Source: Caldilineaceae bacterium (lineage in GTDB: Bacteria > Chloroflexota > Anaerolineae > Caldilineales > Caldilineaceae). From it: a DNA stretch of 6,443 nt. The position numbers and the translations under genes were made by a program. The notes under the pieces were generated by a model. That model had not been told where the DNA came from, searched no databases, and was given only the letters and a program-made list of their open reading frames with translations. Positions 1-6,443 of this stretch are shown here, in pieces. How positions within the stretch are numbered: position 1 is the first letter of the stretch; each line of letters begins with the position of its first letter. Location of the stretch: positions 1 to 6,443 of the forward strand of contig WGCB01000809.1 in assembly GCA_015494005.1 (NCBI GenBank), in the 5' to 3' direction.

Positions 1-84
1 GCCTTCTACCGCTGGCAGGTCCTGGGCGCGGATGCTCTCGCGGACCTGAGCCTGGACGTGCACGCCAACCTGCCCCTGACCTGA
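1..84 (+). CDS. C-terminal end of an unidentified plus-strand protein (5' part outside window)
   Basis: Frame 1 is open from the window edge to a TGA at 82-84 and encodes 27 residues ending HANLPLT. Nearly every codon ends in G or C (all but GAT and GCT), as in the confident genes here, and a strong terminator hairpin begins 33 bases after the stop. Both facts support a real gene end. The tail contains no recognisable motif, so I assign no function. It runs towards the minus-strand transporter gene, so the two units converge on the shared terminator. The alternative, that this is non-coding sequence with an accidental open frame, is possible because only 84 bases are visible. Confidence 0.55.
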   Translation, partial: AFYRWQVLGADALADLSLDVHANLPLT

Positions 85-117
85 GACCCGCTCAGCCTGG
101 CAGTCCATCCACGCGAA

Positions 118-150
118 AAAGCGGCCAAGTCGTCGTGACCTGGCCGCTTT
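118..150. terminator. Bidirectional intrinsic terminator between convergent genes
   Basis: A perfect 10-bp stem, AAAGCGGCCA (118-127) with TGGCCGCTTT (141-150), encloses a 13-base loop. Inside the loop GTC (129-131) can pair with GAC (137-139) after one mismatch. Read on the minus strand the stem runs into five T residues (120-116), a classic intrinsic terminator for the transporter gene ending at 175. Read on the plus strand only TTT follows, then GCATTT, so it is a weaker terminator for the gene ending at 84. Its position between two converging stops fits dual use. Confidence 0.8.
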
Positions 151-174
151 GCATTTCCTGGGAGAGGGCAGGGG

Positions 175-1713
175 TTACTCGTTGCCCAGGGCCCTGGCTG
201 GGCCGCCCAGCCCCACCCGCTTGCTCTCGCCTTCCTCGCCCTGGTCCCGGGCCTTCTCCGCGGCCTCTTCCTCGCTCCCTTCCGGCCCTTTCCCCTCCGC
301 CTTCCTCTGGCCATCGGACGCCAGAGCAGGCGTGGCTTCCCCCTGGATCACCCGCCGGTAGATCGAGGGCCGTCTGGGCTGGGCCACAGCCGGCCGATCC
401 TGGAAGGGGGGATAGCCCAGGAGTTTGGCGTGGATGTAGCCGCCGATGAGGCGCATGCTGGCCAGCACCGGCGCGGCCAGGAAGGCCCCCAGCACACCCC
501 CCACGTTGGCGCCCACCACCACGCCGGAGAGGACCACCACCGGGTGCAGGTTCACGCTGGTGCCGATGATGCGAGGGACCAGGAGCTGGTTCTCCAGCTG
601 CTGGATGATGAAGTAGATGCCCATGACCACCAGGCCGAACTGGAGGTGGCTGATGTCCAGCACCATGCTCCCCTGGATCAGGGCCACGATCACCGCGGGG
701 ATCATGGCGATAATGGGGCCGATGTTGGGGATGATCTCCATGACCCCGGCCAAGATGGCCAGGATGAGGGCGCCAGGGGTGCCCACGGCCGTGAGCGCGA
801 TCCAGGTGGCCACTCCCACCGCAGCCGAGAGGATGATCTGCCCCCGGAAGAAGGACTGCCAGATCCGCCCCATGCGCCGCATGAGCTCGCTGATCTCCGA
901 GTAGTAGGACTGGGGGAAGAGCCCCTCCACGTAGTCGATGATCTGGGGAGCGTCCTTGGTCAGGTAGAGGCTGGTGAAGAAGAGGAACATCAGGAAGAAG
1001 AAGGTGTTGAAGATGCCACCCACCACCGAGATGCCCAGGGCGGCGGAGCGGCCCACCACGTTGGTGGCCGTGCTGATGGCCTGGTTGATGTAGTTCAGGA
1101 TCTCCGCGGTGCTGGGCAGGAACTGGAAGGCGATCTCCCCGCTCAGGCTGGACTGGAGCTGCTGCACCGTTCGGGAGATGTCGAACCGGAAGCCCAGGAT
1201 CTCCAGGGTGGTGGGCAGCCGGGAGACGAAATCCTGGAGGAAGCGCACGAAGGCCCGGGCCGTGGTGGGCACGTCGAAGGAGAGGGAGCGGAGCTGGTCG
1301 ATGAGCACCGGCGCCAGCAGGATGGGCACGATGATCAGGGCCACCAGGAAGAGCAGGTAGAGCACCACGGTGCTCACGCCTCGGGGGATGCGCAGGCGCT
1401 CACAGAGGTCCACCAGGGGGTTGACCAGGTAGGAGATGATGGCGGCGATGATGAGGATGGGCAGGACGGGGCGGCTGATCCAGAAGAGCAGGGCGATGAC
1501 CACCAGCATGATCACCGCCACGGTCCGCTTGGTGTCCGGATCCCAGTCGGACTGGGAGGTCTGGAGCACCGGAGCGACCACGATCGCCCCCGCCTCCTGA
1601 GGGCCTGGGAGCTGGGCCTCCTCGGGGCGCGTCTCTCCTGAGCCCCGGGATTGCTCCGAGGAAACGTCGGCTGTTCGGTTTCCTTCCGGCTCCACGTTCT
1701 TGGGATCGCTCAT
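175..1713 (-). CDS. AI-2E family transporter (TqsA/YhhQ-type multi-pass permease)
   Basis: Predicted 512-residue integral membrane protein of the AI-2E/UPF0118 family (PF01594). The start chosen is ATG at 1713, preceded by GGAG at short spacing; an in-frame ATG 12 codons upstream has no good ribosome site and would add an atypical Arg-rich leader. Hydrophobic segments lie near residues 64-80, 82-98, 112-137, 225-250, 292-310, 313-345, 358-372 and 390-420, the usual eight-helix plan with a large soluble loop around 140-205. Family signatures are visible: EIIPNIGP at about 326-333 and QLENQLLVPRIIG at about 372-384, followed by a glycine-rich helix. Named members export autoinducer-2, but others serve as Na+/H+ antiporters or have unknown substrates, so substrate is not inferred. 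The tails (1-60 and 435-512) are hydrophilic, rich in Glu, Gly, Pro and Arg, and longer than usual. The gene starts 43 bases after the dipeptidase stop and is probably cotranscribed with it. Confidence 0.93.
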   Translation of the reverse strand: MSDPKNVEPEGNRTADVSSEQSRGSGETRPEEAQLPGPQEAGAIVVAPVLQTSQSDWDPDTKRTVAVIMLVVIALLFWISRPVLPILIIAAIISYLVNPLVDLCERLRIPRGVSTVVLYLLFLVALIIVPILLAPVLIDQLRSLSFDVPTTARAFVRFLQDFVSRLPTTLEILGFRFDISRTVQQLQSSLSGEIAFQFLPSTAEILNYINQAISTATNVVGRSAALGISVVGGIFNTFFFLMFLFFTSLYLTKDAPQIIDYVEGLFPQSYYSEISELMRRMGRIWQSFFRGQIILSAAVGVATWIALTAVGTPGALILAILAGVMEIIPNIGPIIAMIPAVIVALIQGSMVLDISHLQFGLVVMGIYFIIQQLENQLLVPRIIGTSVNLHPVVVLSGVVVGANVGGVLGAFLAAPVLASMRLIGGYIHAKLLGYPPFQDRPAVAQPRRPSIYRRVIQGEATPALASDGQRKAEGKGPEGSEEEAAEKARDQGEEGESKRVGLGGPARALGNE

Positions 1714-1756
1714 GGTTCTCCGTCGGAATTCGCCCCGGGATGGCGGCAAAACCGTC

Positions 1757-2728
1757 TCATCCGCACACGGCCTCGAAGACCCGCAGGAAATTGCCCCCCA
1801 GGACCTTGCGGATGGTCTCCTCGGAATGGCCCCGGTCCTGGAGCTTGCGGGTGATGCTGGGGTATTTGGTCACGTCGTCCAGCTCCTGGGGCGGGTGACA
1901 GCCGTCGAAATCGCTGCCGATGGCCACGTGGTCGTCCCCCAGCAGATCCAGCATGTACTCCACGTGCTGGATCACCGTGTCCAGGGTGGCCTTCTCCGGT
2001 TCCTCCCGGTTCAGGAAGCTGTTGACGAAGGTCACCCCGATGACGCCGCCCTCCCCCGCGATGGCCAGGAGCTGCTCGTCGGTCAGGTTGCGGGGATGGT
2101 CGCACAGGGCCCGGGCGTTGCTGTGGCTGGCGATGATGGGATCCCGGGAGTGGGCCAGCACGTCCTGGAGGCCGGCGGGGGAGAGGTGGCTCACGTCCAA
2201 GAGGATGCCCAGCTGGTTGCATTCTTGCACCACCTGCACCCCAAATTCTGTGAGGCCGCCCCCGGTTCGGCTTTCGGCCACGCCGTCGCAGGCCGCGTTG
2301 CGGAAGTTCCAGGCCAGGCCCAGGTTGCGGATGCCCAGGCGATAGAACTGGCGCAGCACCCCCAGCTCCCCGTCCAAGGCCTCCGCCCCCTCCAGCCCGG
2401 GGATGCCGGCGATCTTGCCCGCAGCCTTGGCCTCTCGGATGTCCCGGGCCCGACCGGCCAGGACGAACTGGTCCGGGTGGCGCTCGGCCAGGAGGTGGAG
2501 CTGATCCAGCCGGGCCATGGCGTGGGTCACCGCGGCGTGGCGCTGGTAGGGGACGGGCACGTAGCAGGCGAAGAACTGGGCATCCACGCCCCCCTCCCGC
2601 ATGCGTGGCAGGTCCAGGTGGCCCGTTTCCGAGCGCTCACCCAGCCAGCGCTCCCCAGTGAGTTGGTCACCGATGCTGTCGCAGTGGCCGTCGATGACCA
2701 GCGCATCGAAATGGAGGTTGTCGCCCAT
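1757..2728 (-). CDS. Dipeptidase, peptidase family M19 (membrane/renal dipeptidase-like)
   Basis: Predicted 323-residue zinc dipeptidase of the amidohydrolase-fold M19 family (PF01244), which hydrolyses dipeptides, some with a D-residue at the C-terminal side. Metal ligands can be placed by motif: H15 and D17 in DGHCDS, bridging E113 in GLEGAEAL, H181 in LLDVSH, H202 in ASHSNARAL, and D273 in AIGSDFDG. The C-terminal family signature GGNFLRVF is near 311-318. Where human renal dipeptidase has substrate-binding His152 (LTH), this protein has W140 (LAWN). Start: ATG at 2728 has AAAGGA about 8-9 bases upstream; a GTG six codons earlier (2746) lacks a ribosome site. There is no signal peptide, so it is probably cytoplasmic despite the family name. 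A candidate promoter lies at 2788-2817, and the transporter gene follows 43 bases downstream. Peptide scavenging or cell-wall peptide recycling are both possible roles. Confidence 0.94.
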   Translation of the reverse strand: MGDNLHFDALVIDGHCDSIGDQLTGERWLGERSETGHLDLPRMREGGVDAQFFACYVPVPYQRHAAVTHAMARLDQLHLLAERHPDQFVLAGRARDIREAKAAGKIAGIPGLEGAEALDGELGVLRQFYRLGIRNLGLAWNFRNAACDGVAESRTGGGLTEFGVQVVQECNQLGILLDVSHLSPAGLQDVLAHSRDPIIASHSNARALCDHPRNLTDEQLLAIAGEGGVIGVTFVNSFLNREEPEKATLDTVIQHVEYMLDLLGDDHVAIGSDFDGCHPPQELDDVTKYPSITRKLQDRGHSEETIRKVLGGNFLRVFEAVCG

Positions 2729-2787
2729 GGGATCTATCCTTTGCACGGGAAGCGGGGGCCCAGGTGGAACAGGTCGTTGTAGCCCCC

Positions 2788-2817
2788 ATACTACATGAAC
2801 ACGCCCGTTCCGTTCAA
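2788..2817 (-). promoter_or_regulatory. Candidate sigma70-type promoter of the dipeptidase gene
   Basis: On the minus strand TTGAAC (2817-2812, four of six matches to TTGACA) is followed after 18 bases by TAGTAT (2793-2788, four of six matches to TATAAT). This lies about 60 bases before the dipeptidase ATG and downstream of the hairpins that should end the sulfur operon, where a promoter is expected. Matches are moderate and no start site is known. Confidence 0.35.
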
Positions 2818-2838
2818 GTCGCGTTCCGAGGGAAACGT

Positions 2839-2875
2839 CAAGACCTGCCAGGGGTTCTCCGCCTGGCAGGTCTTG
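2839..2875 (-). terminator. Long GC-rich hairpin downstream of the DsrE2-like gene, probable terminator
   Basis: A perfect 14-bp stem (2839-2852 with 2862-2875; arms CAAGACCTGCCAGG and CCTGGCAGGTCTTG) closes a 9-base loop. It is the strongest inverted repeat in the gap between the sulfur genes and the dipeptidase gene. Read on the minus strand it is followed by ACGTTTCCC, so the U-tract is poor. It is probably a transcription end or RNA-stabilising hairpin for the upstream operon. A dispersed palindromic repeat is the other explanation and would need a genome-wide count. Confidence 0.55.
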
Positions 2876-2903
2876 GTAGCGTCGCTAAGTTGGTGGAAAT
2901 CCA

Positions 2904-2927
2904 GCCGGCCGCTGGGGCCGGGCCGGC
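2904..2927 (-). repeat. Inverted repeat, GC-rich hairpin
   Basis: GCCGGCC (2904-2910) pairs with GGCCGGC (2921-2927) around a 10-base loop. It is the middle of three hairpins between the DsrE2-like gene and the dipeptidase gene. No T-run follows on either strand, so it is not by itself a standard terminator. In sequence this GC-rich such short stems can arise by chance. Confidence 0.35.
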
Positions 2928-2929
2928 AT

Positions 2930-2951
2930 CGAGGGCCGAGCCTGGCCCTCG
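2930..2951 (-). repeat. Inverted repeat, hairpin close to the DsrE2-like stop codon
   Basis: CGAGGGCC (2930-2937) pairs perfectly with GGCCCTCG (2944-2951), an 8-bp stem with a 6-base loop, starting about 20 bases past the stop codon at 2971-2973. There is no T-tract after it on the minus strand. It may protect the 3' end of the sulfur operon mRNA or help termination together with the longer hairpin at 2839-2875. Confidence 0.45.
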
Positions 2952-2975
2952 CCCGGTCAGACTCGTCCGGTCAGA
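2948..2975 (-). repeat. 14-bp tandem duplication across the DsrE2-like stop codon
   Basis: On the minus strand TCTGACCGGACGAG (2975-2962) is followed directly by TCTGACCGGGCGAG (2961-2948), 13 of 14 bases identical. The first copy contains the TGA stop of the DsrE2-like gene; the second lies wholly downstream and overlaps one arm of the hairpin at 2930-2951. It looks like a recent small slippage duplication that left the protein end intact. Confidence 0.75.
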
Positions 2976-3444
2976 TGAAGAGCATCTGGGCCCCTTCGGT
3001 CATCTCCAGGAACTCCATCGCGCCCACGATGTCGTCCACCTCGTTGACCAGGTCTTTCCGGTTCAGGTTCATCATGTCCGCGGCCATGCGGCAGGCGTAG
3101 ATCTCCGCGCCGGCGTCGTGGATCATCTCCAGGAACTCGGAGACCGGCGGCATGTCGATCTTGTCCAGGGACTTCTTCATCATGGCCGTGGCCAGGTCCG
3201 TGGTGCCGGGGATCACGCCCACCAGGTTGGGCATGTGCATGGCCGGGTTGCCCACGGGGGTCACCTTCAGGTGATCCACCTTGCTCTTGGTGATGATGTC
3301 CATGCCCCAGAAGGTGAAGAAGAGCTTCACCTCGATGCCCAGCATGCGGGCGGCGTTGGCCAGCACCAGGCCGGGATAGGCCATGTCCAGGCTGCCTTTG
3401 GAGCAGATGATGGCCAGGGTGCGGGTTTTTTCTTCCTCTGCCAT
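2971..3444 (-). CDS. DsrE2-like sulfur carrier (DsrE/DsrF/DrsH-like family)
   Basis: Predicted 157-residue soluble protein of the DsrE/F-like fold, closest by eye to the DsrE2 (DrsE_2, PF13686) group. The signature LFFTFWGMDIITK is at about 41-53, and the conserved cysteine sits in YACRMAADMM at C118; a second cysteine, C14, lies in the first strand (AIICSKG). By family knowledge DsrE2 proteins bind sulfane sulfur on the conserved Cys and pass it among rhodanese, TusA and related carriers in sulfur oxidisers. No membrane segment is seen, so it should be cytoplasmic. Start: ATG at 3444 has AGGAGGT at 3450-3456 with 5-base spacing; longer in-frame starts lack a ribosome site. It lies 106 bases after the DsrC/TusE-like gene in the same direction, consistent with one sulfur operon. 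The exact donor and acceptor cannot be told from the sequence. Confidence 0.9.
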   Translation of the reverse strand: MAEEEKTRTLAIICSKGSLDMAYPGLVLANAARMLGIEVKLFFTFWGMDIITKSKVDHLKVTPVGNPAMHMPNLVGVIPGTTDLATAMMKKSLDKIDMPPVSEFLEMIHDAGAEIYACRMAADMMNLNRKDLVNEVDDIVGAMEFLEMTEGAQMLFI

Positions 3445-3550
3445 GGTTGACCTCCTCAAGTGGTCAGGAATTGGCGTCAAAGAGACTGTCGATCGGTGGA
3501 TGTGCACGAGTGTGCGTCGGAATCACGGACACCTGTCCTCTGCACCCAGC

Positions 3551-3874
3551 CTAGATGCAGCCCTTGGGCTTGCCCAGACCGGCGATGCGCGCCACCTTCT
3601 TGGCCGGGCCCTTGGGAAAGAGCTGGTAGAGCTCCTTGGTGGGCACGCCGGAGCGCTTGGTGATGGCTCGCAGGGTGGGGGGCTCGCCGTGCTCCTTGAA
3701 GTAGTCTCGCACGAAGTTGATCACCTGCCAGTGACGGTCGGTGAGCTCCTCGATGCCCTCCTCCTTGGCCAGGATCTCGGCGATCTCCGGGGTCCAGTCA
3801 TCGGGGTTGACCAGGAAACCCTCTGCATCCAGTTCCACGTTCAGTTTGTCCTTCAGTTCGGCCACAGTGCTCAT
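3551..3874 (-). CDS. TusE/DsrC/DsvC family sulfur relay protein, single-cysteine form
   Basis: Predicted 107-residue cytoplasmic protein with the DsrC fold: N-terminal strand and DAEGFLVNPDDW (about 16-27), a helical core including LTDRHWQVINFVRDYF (44-59), PPTLRAITK (65-73), and the flexible C-terminal arm ending KPKGCI. The penultimate Cys, C106, is the conserved sulfur-binding cysteine (CysA). The second DsrC cysteine, expected 11 residues earlier, is alanine here (A95 in VARIAGL), and there is no other Cys. This is the TusE/single-Cys pattern rather than canonical DsrC, which forms a CysA-CysB trisulfide with DsrAB. TusE relays sulfur for tRNA 2-thiouridine, but the neighbouring SQR and DsrE2-like genes suggest a role in sulfide oxidation instead. 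Start: ATG at 3874 with AAGGAGAT at 3881-3888. A perfect inverted repeat lies 30-42 bases upstream of the start. Confidence 0.93.
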   Translation of the reverse strand: MSTVAELKDKLNVELDAEGFLVNPDDWTPEIAEILAKEEGIEELTDRHWQVINFVRDYFKEHGEPPTLRAITKRSGVPTKELYQLFPKGPAKKVARIAGLGKPKGCI

Positions 3875-3903
3875 GGGAACATCTCCTTTCCTTGCTTTTC
3901 GTG

Positions 3904-3916
3904 CAAAGTCACTTTG
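3904..3916. promoter_or_regulatory. Palindrome CAAAGT-C-ACTTTG upstream of the DsrC/TusE-like gene, possible operator
   Basis: A perfect 6+1+6 inverted repeat stands in the 138-base gap before the DsrC/TusE-like ATG at 3874. It is AT-richer than its surroundings and centred about 36 bases upstream of the start, where a repressor site near an internal promoter could be. I could not find a convincing -35/-10 pair next to it, so the operator role is only a suggestion. Confidence 0.3.
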
Positions 3917-4012
3917 AATGACGGATTCGGTTGAAACGTTGCTGCTTTTATGGATCCCGCCGCCAGGGCGAGAAAGGGTTGCCATTTTCCAGGTGGGCCC
4001 TGCGGACGCCCA

Positions 4013-4768
4013 TCACCCCTGCTGAATGCGCCGCTGGGTCTCCTTGTGGGCCTCTTCCTGCTGCTGGGAAATGCGCTGGAAGACGGCCAGGGTGATGGCC
4101 AGGCCCCGCCGCACGTGGGGATCCCGCATCTGGCGGATGAGGGACCACAGATCCGTGGGCAGCTCCTCGGCGTGCTCCTCCACCTCCTGGAAGGCGGTGG
4201 TGAGGTTGGCCACCAGATTCATGATCTCCGGCTGGGTCATGGCCTTCACCGCGTTGAGGATGACCACCACGTTGTCGCCCAGCTGCCGCACGTCCTCCTC
4301 GCTGAAGGAAGTGACGATCTGGTCCACCACGTAGGCCCCCTGGCGAGCGAAGCCGAAGTAGCCCTTCTCCTCCAGCTCGTTCAGGGTGTAGACGGCCTGG
4401 TCGAACATGTCCTTGGTCAGGGGCGAAGCGTCCTTGACGAAGTCCTGCAGGCTCTCCAGCTGGTCCAGCATCTCGTTGAAGGTGCGGGTGTTCCGGGCCA
4501 GGCGCTTGAGCAGGAAGAGGATGTCCTCCAGCTGGACGTAGTTCTGGATCTCCTCCAGCTGCTCCACGACCACGGAGAAGAGCTCCCGGGAGATGGGGGT
4601 CAGGTCCTCCATGAGCTCGTCTCGCTCCTGCTGCCGGCGGTACTGCTCGTAGGCCCGTTCCCGCAGGTACTGGACCTGGTCGCTCAGGGCCGCCACCTGC
4701 TGGGTGAGTGCGTCCAGTTTCTGGCTGATGTCTGCCAGTTGGGTCGGTTCTGCCACGGCCATACTCAT
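4013..4768 (-). CDS. DUF1641 domain-containing protein, SQR-associated
   Basis: Predicted 251-residue, largely helical, cytoplasmic protein. Residues 1-50 are Gln/Glu/Leu-rich and probably form a coiled coil (LADISQKLDALTQQVAALSD onward). Repeated acidic helices follow (LVANLTTAFQEVEEHAEELP), and the DUF1641 (PF07849) C-terminal signature is near 207-225: LWSLIRQMRDPHVRRGLAI. The family function is not known; members such as Bacillus YrhD commonly sit beside SQR-like or formate-dehydrogenase-related genes. No cysteine is present, so it cannot itself carry sulfur; a structural or membrane-scaffold role for the oxidoreductase is an inference. The start ATG at 4768 follows the sqr stop by 12 bases, with TAAGGAGG (4783-4776) joining the sqr stop codon to the Shine-Dalgarno site. 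This makes translational coupling with sqr likely. Confidence 0.92.
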   Translation of the reverse strand: MSMAVAEPTQLADISQKLDALTQQVAALSDQVQYLRERAYEQYRRQQERDELMEDLTPISRELFSVVVEQLEEIQNYVQLEDILFLLKRLARNTRTFNEMLDQLESLQDFVKDASPLTKDMFDQAVYTLNELEEKGYFGFARQGAYVVDQIVTSFSEEDVRQLGDNVVVILNAVKAMTQPEIMNLVANLTTAFQEVEEHAEELPTDLWSLIRQMRDPHVRRGLAITLAVFQRISQQQEEAHKETQRRIQQG

Positions 4769-4775
4769 GGTTGGG

Positions 4776-4780
4776 CCTCC

Positions 4781-4783
<3 letters not shown>
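4776..4783 (-). promoter_or_regulatory. Ribosome binding site of the DUF1641 gene overlapping the sqr stop codon
   Basis: The sequence TAAGGAGG contains both the TAA stop of sqr (4783-4781) and a near-perfect Shine-Dalgarno core, seven bases before the DUF1641 ATG at 4768. A ribosome ending sqr translation would stop on the next gene's binding site, which should keep the two proteins in matched amounts. Confidence 0.8.
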
Positions 4784-6013
<1,230 letters not shown>

Positions 6014-6040
6014 GGTTCACTCCTTGAACGATTGGCTCGA

Positions 6041-6059
6041 GCCCGCTGAACTGGCGGGC
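6041..6059 (-). repeat. Hairpin in the sqr leader
   Basis: GCCCGC (6041-6046) pairs with GCGGGC (6054-6059), a 6-bp GC stem with a 7-base loop, 28-46 bases before the sqr ATG. On the minus strand no T-run follows, so it is not a standard terminator of the upstream gene. It would sit in the 5' leader if transcription starts at the candidate promoter just upstream. Confidence 0.4.
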
Positions 6060-6069
6060 ATGATTCCGG

Positions 6070-6098
6070 CTTCTAGAAAACGATCACACTTTGCTCAA
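6070..6098 (-). promoter_or_regulatory. Candidate promoter for the sqr operon
   Basis: On the minus strand TTGAGC (6098-6093) and TAGAAG (6075-6070) are separated by exactly 17 bases, each matching four of six consensus positions. The -35 lies in the last codons of the upstream gene and the -10 in the 70-base gap before sqr. Matches are modest, and sqr could instead be read through from the upstream gene. Confidence 0.28.
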
Positions 6099-6443
6099 CT
6101 CAGCAATGTGTTGCAGCTTCGAGAAGAGATTGGACCGCTCCGTGGCGATGTGGGCGATGATGTCCGCGATGCGTTGCACCAGGGAGAGCAGCCGTTCCTG
6201 GCCCTCCGGCTCCAGGTGGGGGACCTGCTCCAGGTGGCGCTCCAGCAGCTCCGGATCCACTGCCAGCTCCTGAGCCATGCGCCGGCGCTCCTCCGGGGAA
6301 GGCGGCCACTCGGTCGGGGCCACCCCACCGGTGACCAGCATGGCCTGGAGCTCCTGCCCCACCCGGATGAGCCCGCGGGTCCAGAGCAGCCCCATAGGCC
6401 CTGGCACGAAGTCCGGGCGCAAGCTGAGGTCCTGGGCCAGGGC
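6084..6443 (-). CDS. C-terminal part of a PocR-like ligand-sensor domain protein (5' end outside window)
   Basis: The frame is open from the window edge to TGA at 6086-6084, giving 119 visible residues. A TTG at 6422 could start it, but there is no ribosome site and seven further sense codons lie upstream, so the protein most likely begins beyond the window. The pattern IRVGQELQAMLVTGGVAP, then PSPEERRRMAQELAVDPELLERHLEQVP and a long helix (about 78-119), resembles the end of PocR sensory domains (PF10114): a glycine-rich strand, an E/R-rich helix, a 'hydrophobic-x-x-VP' turn, then a final helix. Such domains bind small ligands in regulators and signalling kinases. No HTH or kinase domain follows: the protein ends after this helix, so it may be a stand-alone sensor or have other domains N-terminally. 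It ends 70 bases before sqr in the same direction. The family call is by eye and moderate. Confidence 0.6.
   Translation of the reverse strand, partial: ALAQDLSLRPDFVPGPMGLLWTRGLIRVGQELQAMLVTGGVAPTEWPPSPEERRRMAQELAVDPELLERHLEQVPHLEPEGQERLLSLVQRIADIIAHIATERSNLFSKLQHIAELSKV

Noticed and set aside
12..25. CTGGCAGGTCCTGG near the left edge resembles the hairpin arm at 2863-2876 (13 of 14 bases)
   Set aside because: It lies inside a coding frame without the partner arm. Similar strings such as GGCAGGTCCAGG near 2607 also occur within genes, so chance or codon usage explains it.
430..1641. A 403-codon plus-strand open frame opposite the AI-2E transporter
   Set aside because: The product is dominated by His, Asp, Gln and Glu in a low-complexity pattern, the expected antisense shadow of a hydrophobic GC-rich membrane protein gene.
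1700..2782. A 360-codon plus-strand open frame opposite the dipeptidase
   Set aside because: No family motif and no ribosome site, while the minus strand encodes a full set of M19 metal ligands.
3527..3538. GGACA-CC-TGTCC inverted repeat between the DsrC/TusE-like and DsrE2-like genes
   Set aside because: The two-base loop forces a stem of only about four pairs, and no T-run follows; too weak to call a terminator.
6071..6078. TTCTAGAA palindrome before sqr
   Set aside because: An 8-bp palindrome is expected by chance at this length and it overlaps the candidate -10 element; no independent evidence of an operator.

Overview
The window is GC-rich (roughly 60-65% by eye) with strong G/C preference at third codon positions. 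It is densely packed and almost wholly coded on the minus strand. Gene content (a flavin sulfide:quinone reductase followed by a DUF1641 protein, a DsrC/TusE-like protein and a DsrE2-like protein, plus an M19 dipeptidase and an AI-2E family permease) and base composition suggest a free-living thermophilic or mesophilic bacterium. Chloroflexota (for example the Caldilinea/Litorilinea group) is my best guess, but this is inference and no marker gene is present.

Layout in transcription order on the minus strand, from the right edge. (1) 6443-6084: C-terminal part of a protein resembling the end of a PocR-type ligand-sensing domain; its start lies outside the window. (2) 6013-4781: SQR-type FAD oxidoreductase with exactly two cysteines, placed like the SQR redox pair. 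(3) 4768-4013: DUF1641 protein, whose Shine-Dalgarno sequence overlaps the sqr stop codon. (4) 3874-3551: DsrC/TusE family protein that keeps the penultimate Cys but lacks the second DsrC Cys. (5) 3444-2971: DsrE2-like sulfur carrier. A 242-bp gap follows with three hairpins, a 14-bp tandem duplication over the stop codon, and a candidate promoter. (6) 2728-1757: M19 membrane-type dipeptidase. (7) 1713-175: AI-2E family transporter. A bidirectional terminator at 118-150 separates this block from the 3' end of a convergent plus-strand gene (1-84).

The most interesting unit is the four-gene set at 6013-2971. By family knowledge, SQR oxidises sulfide at the membrane and passes electrons to quinone, making polysulfide or persulfide. 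DsrE2 and DsrC/TusE proteins carry sulfur on cysteines. The order suggests a small sulfide-oxidation and sulfane-sulfur relay module, with DUF1641 as an SQR-associated accessory protein of unknown role. No DsrAB, sHdr, rhodanese or TusA gene is in the window, so the final sulfur acceptor is unknown. The dipeptidase/AI-2E pair looks like a separate, unrelated transcription unit. No RNA genes, CRISPR arrays, insertion sequences or prophage genes were seen.
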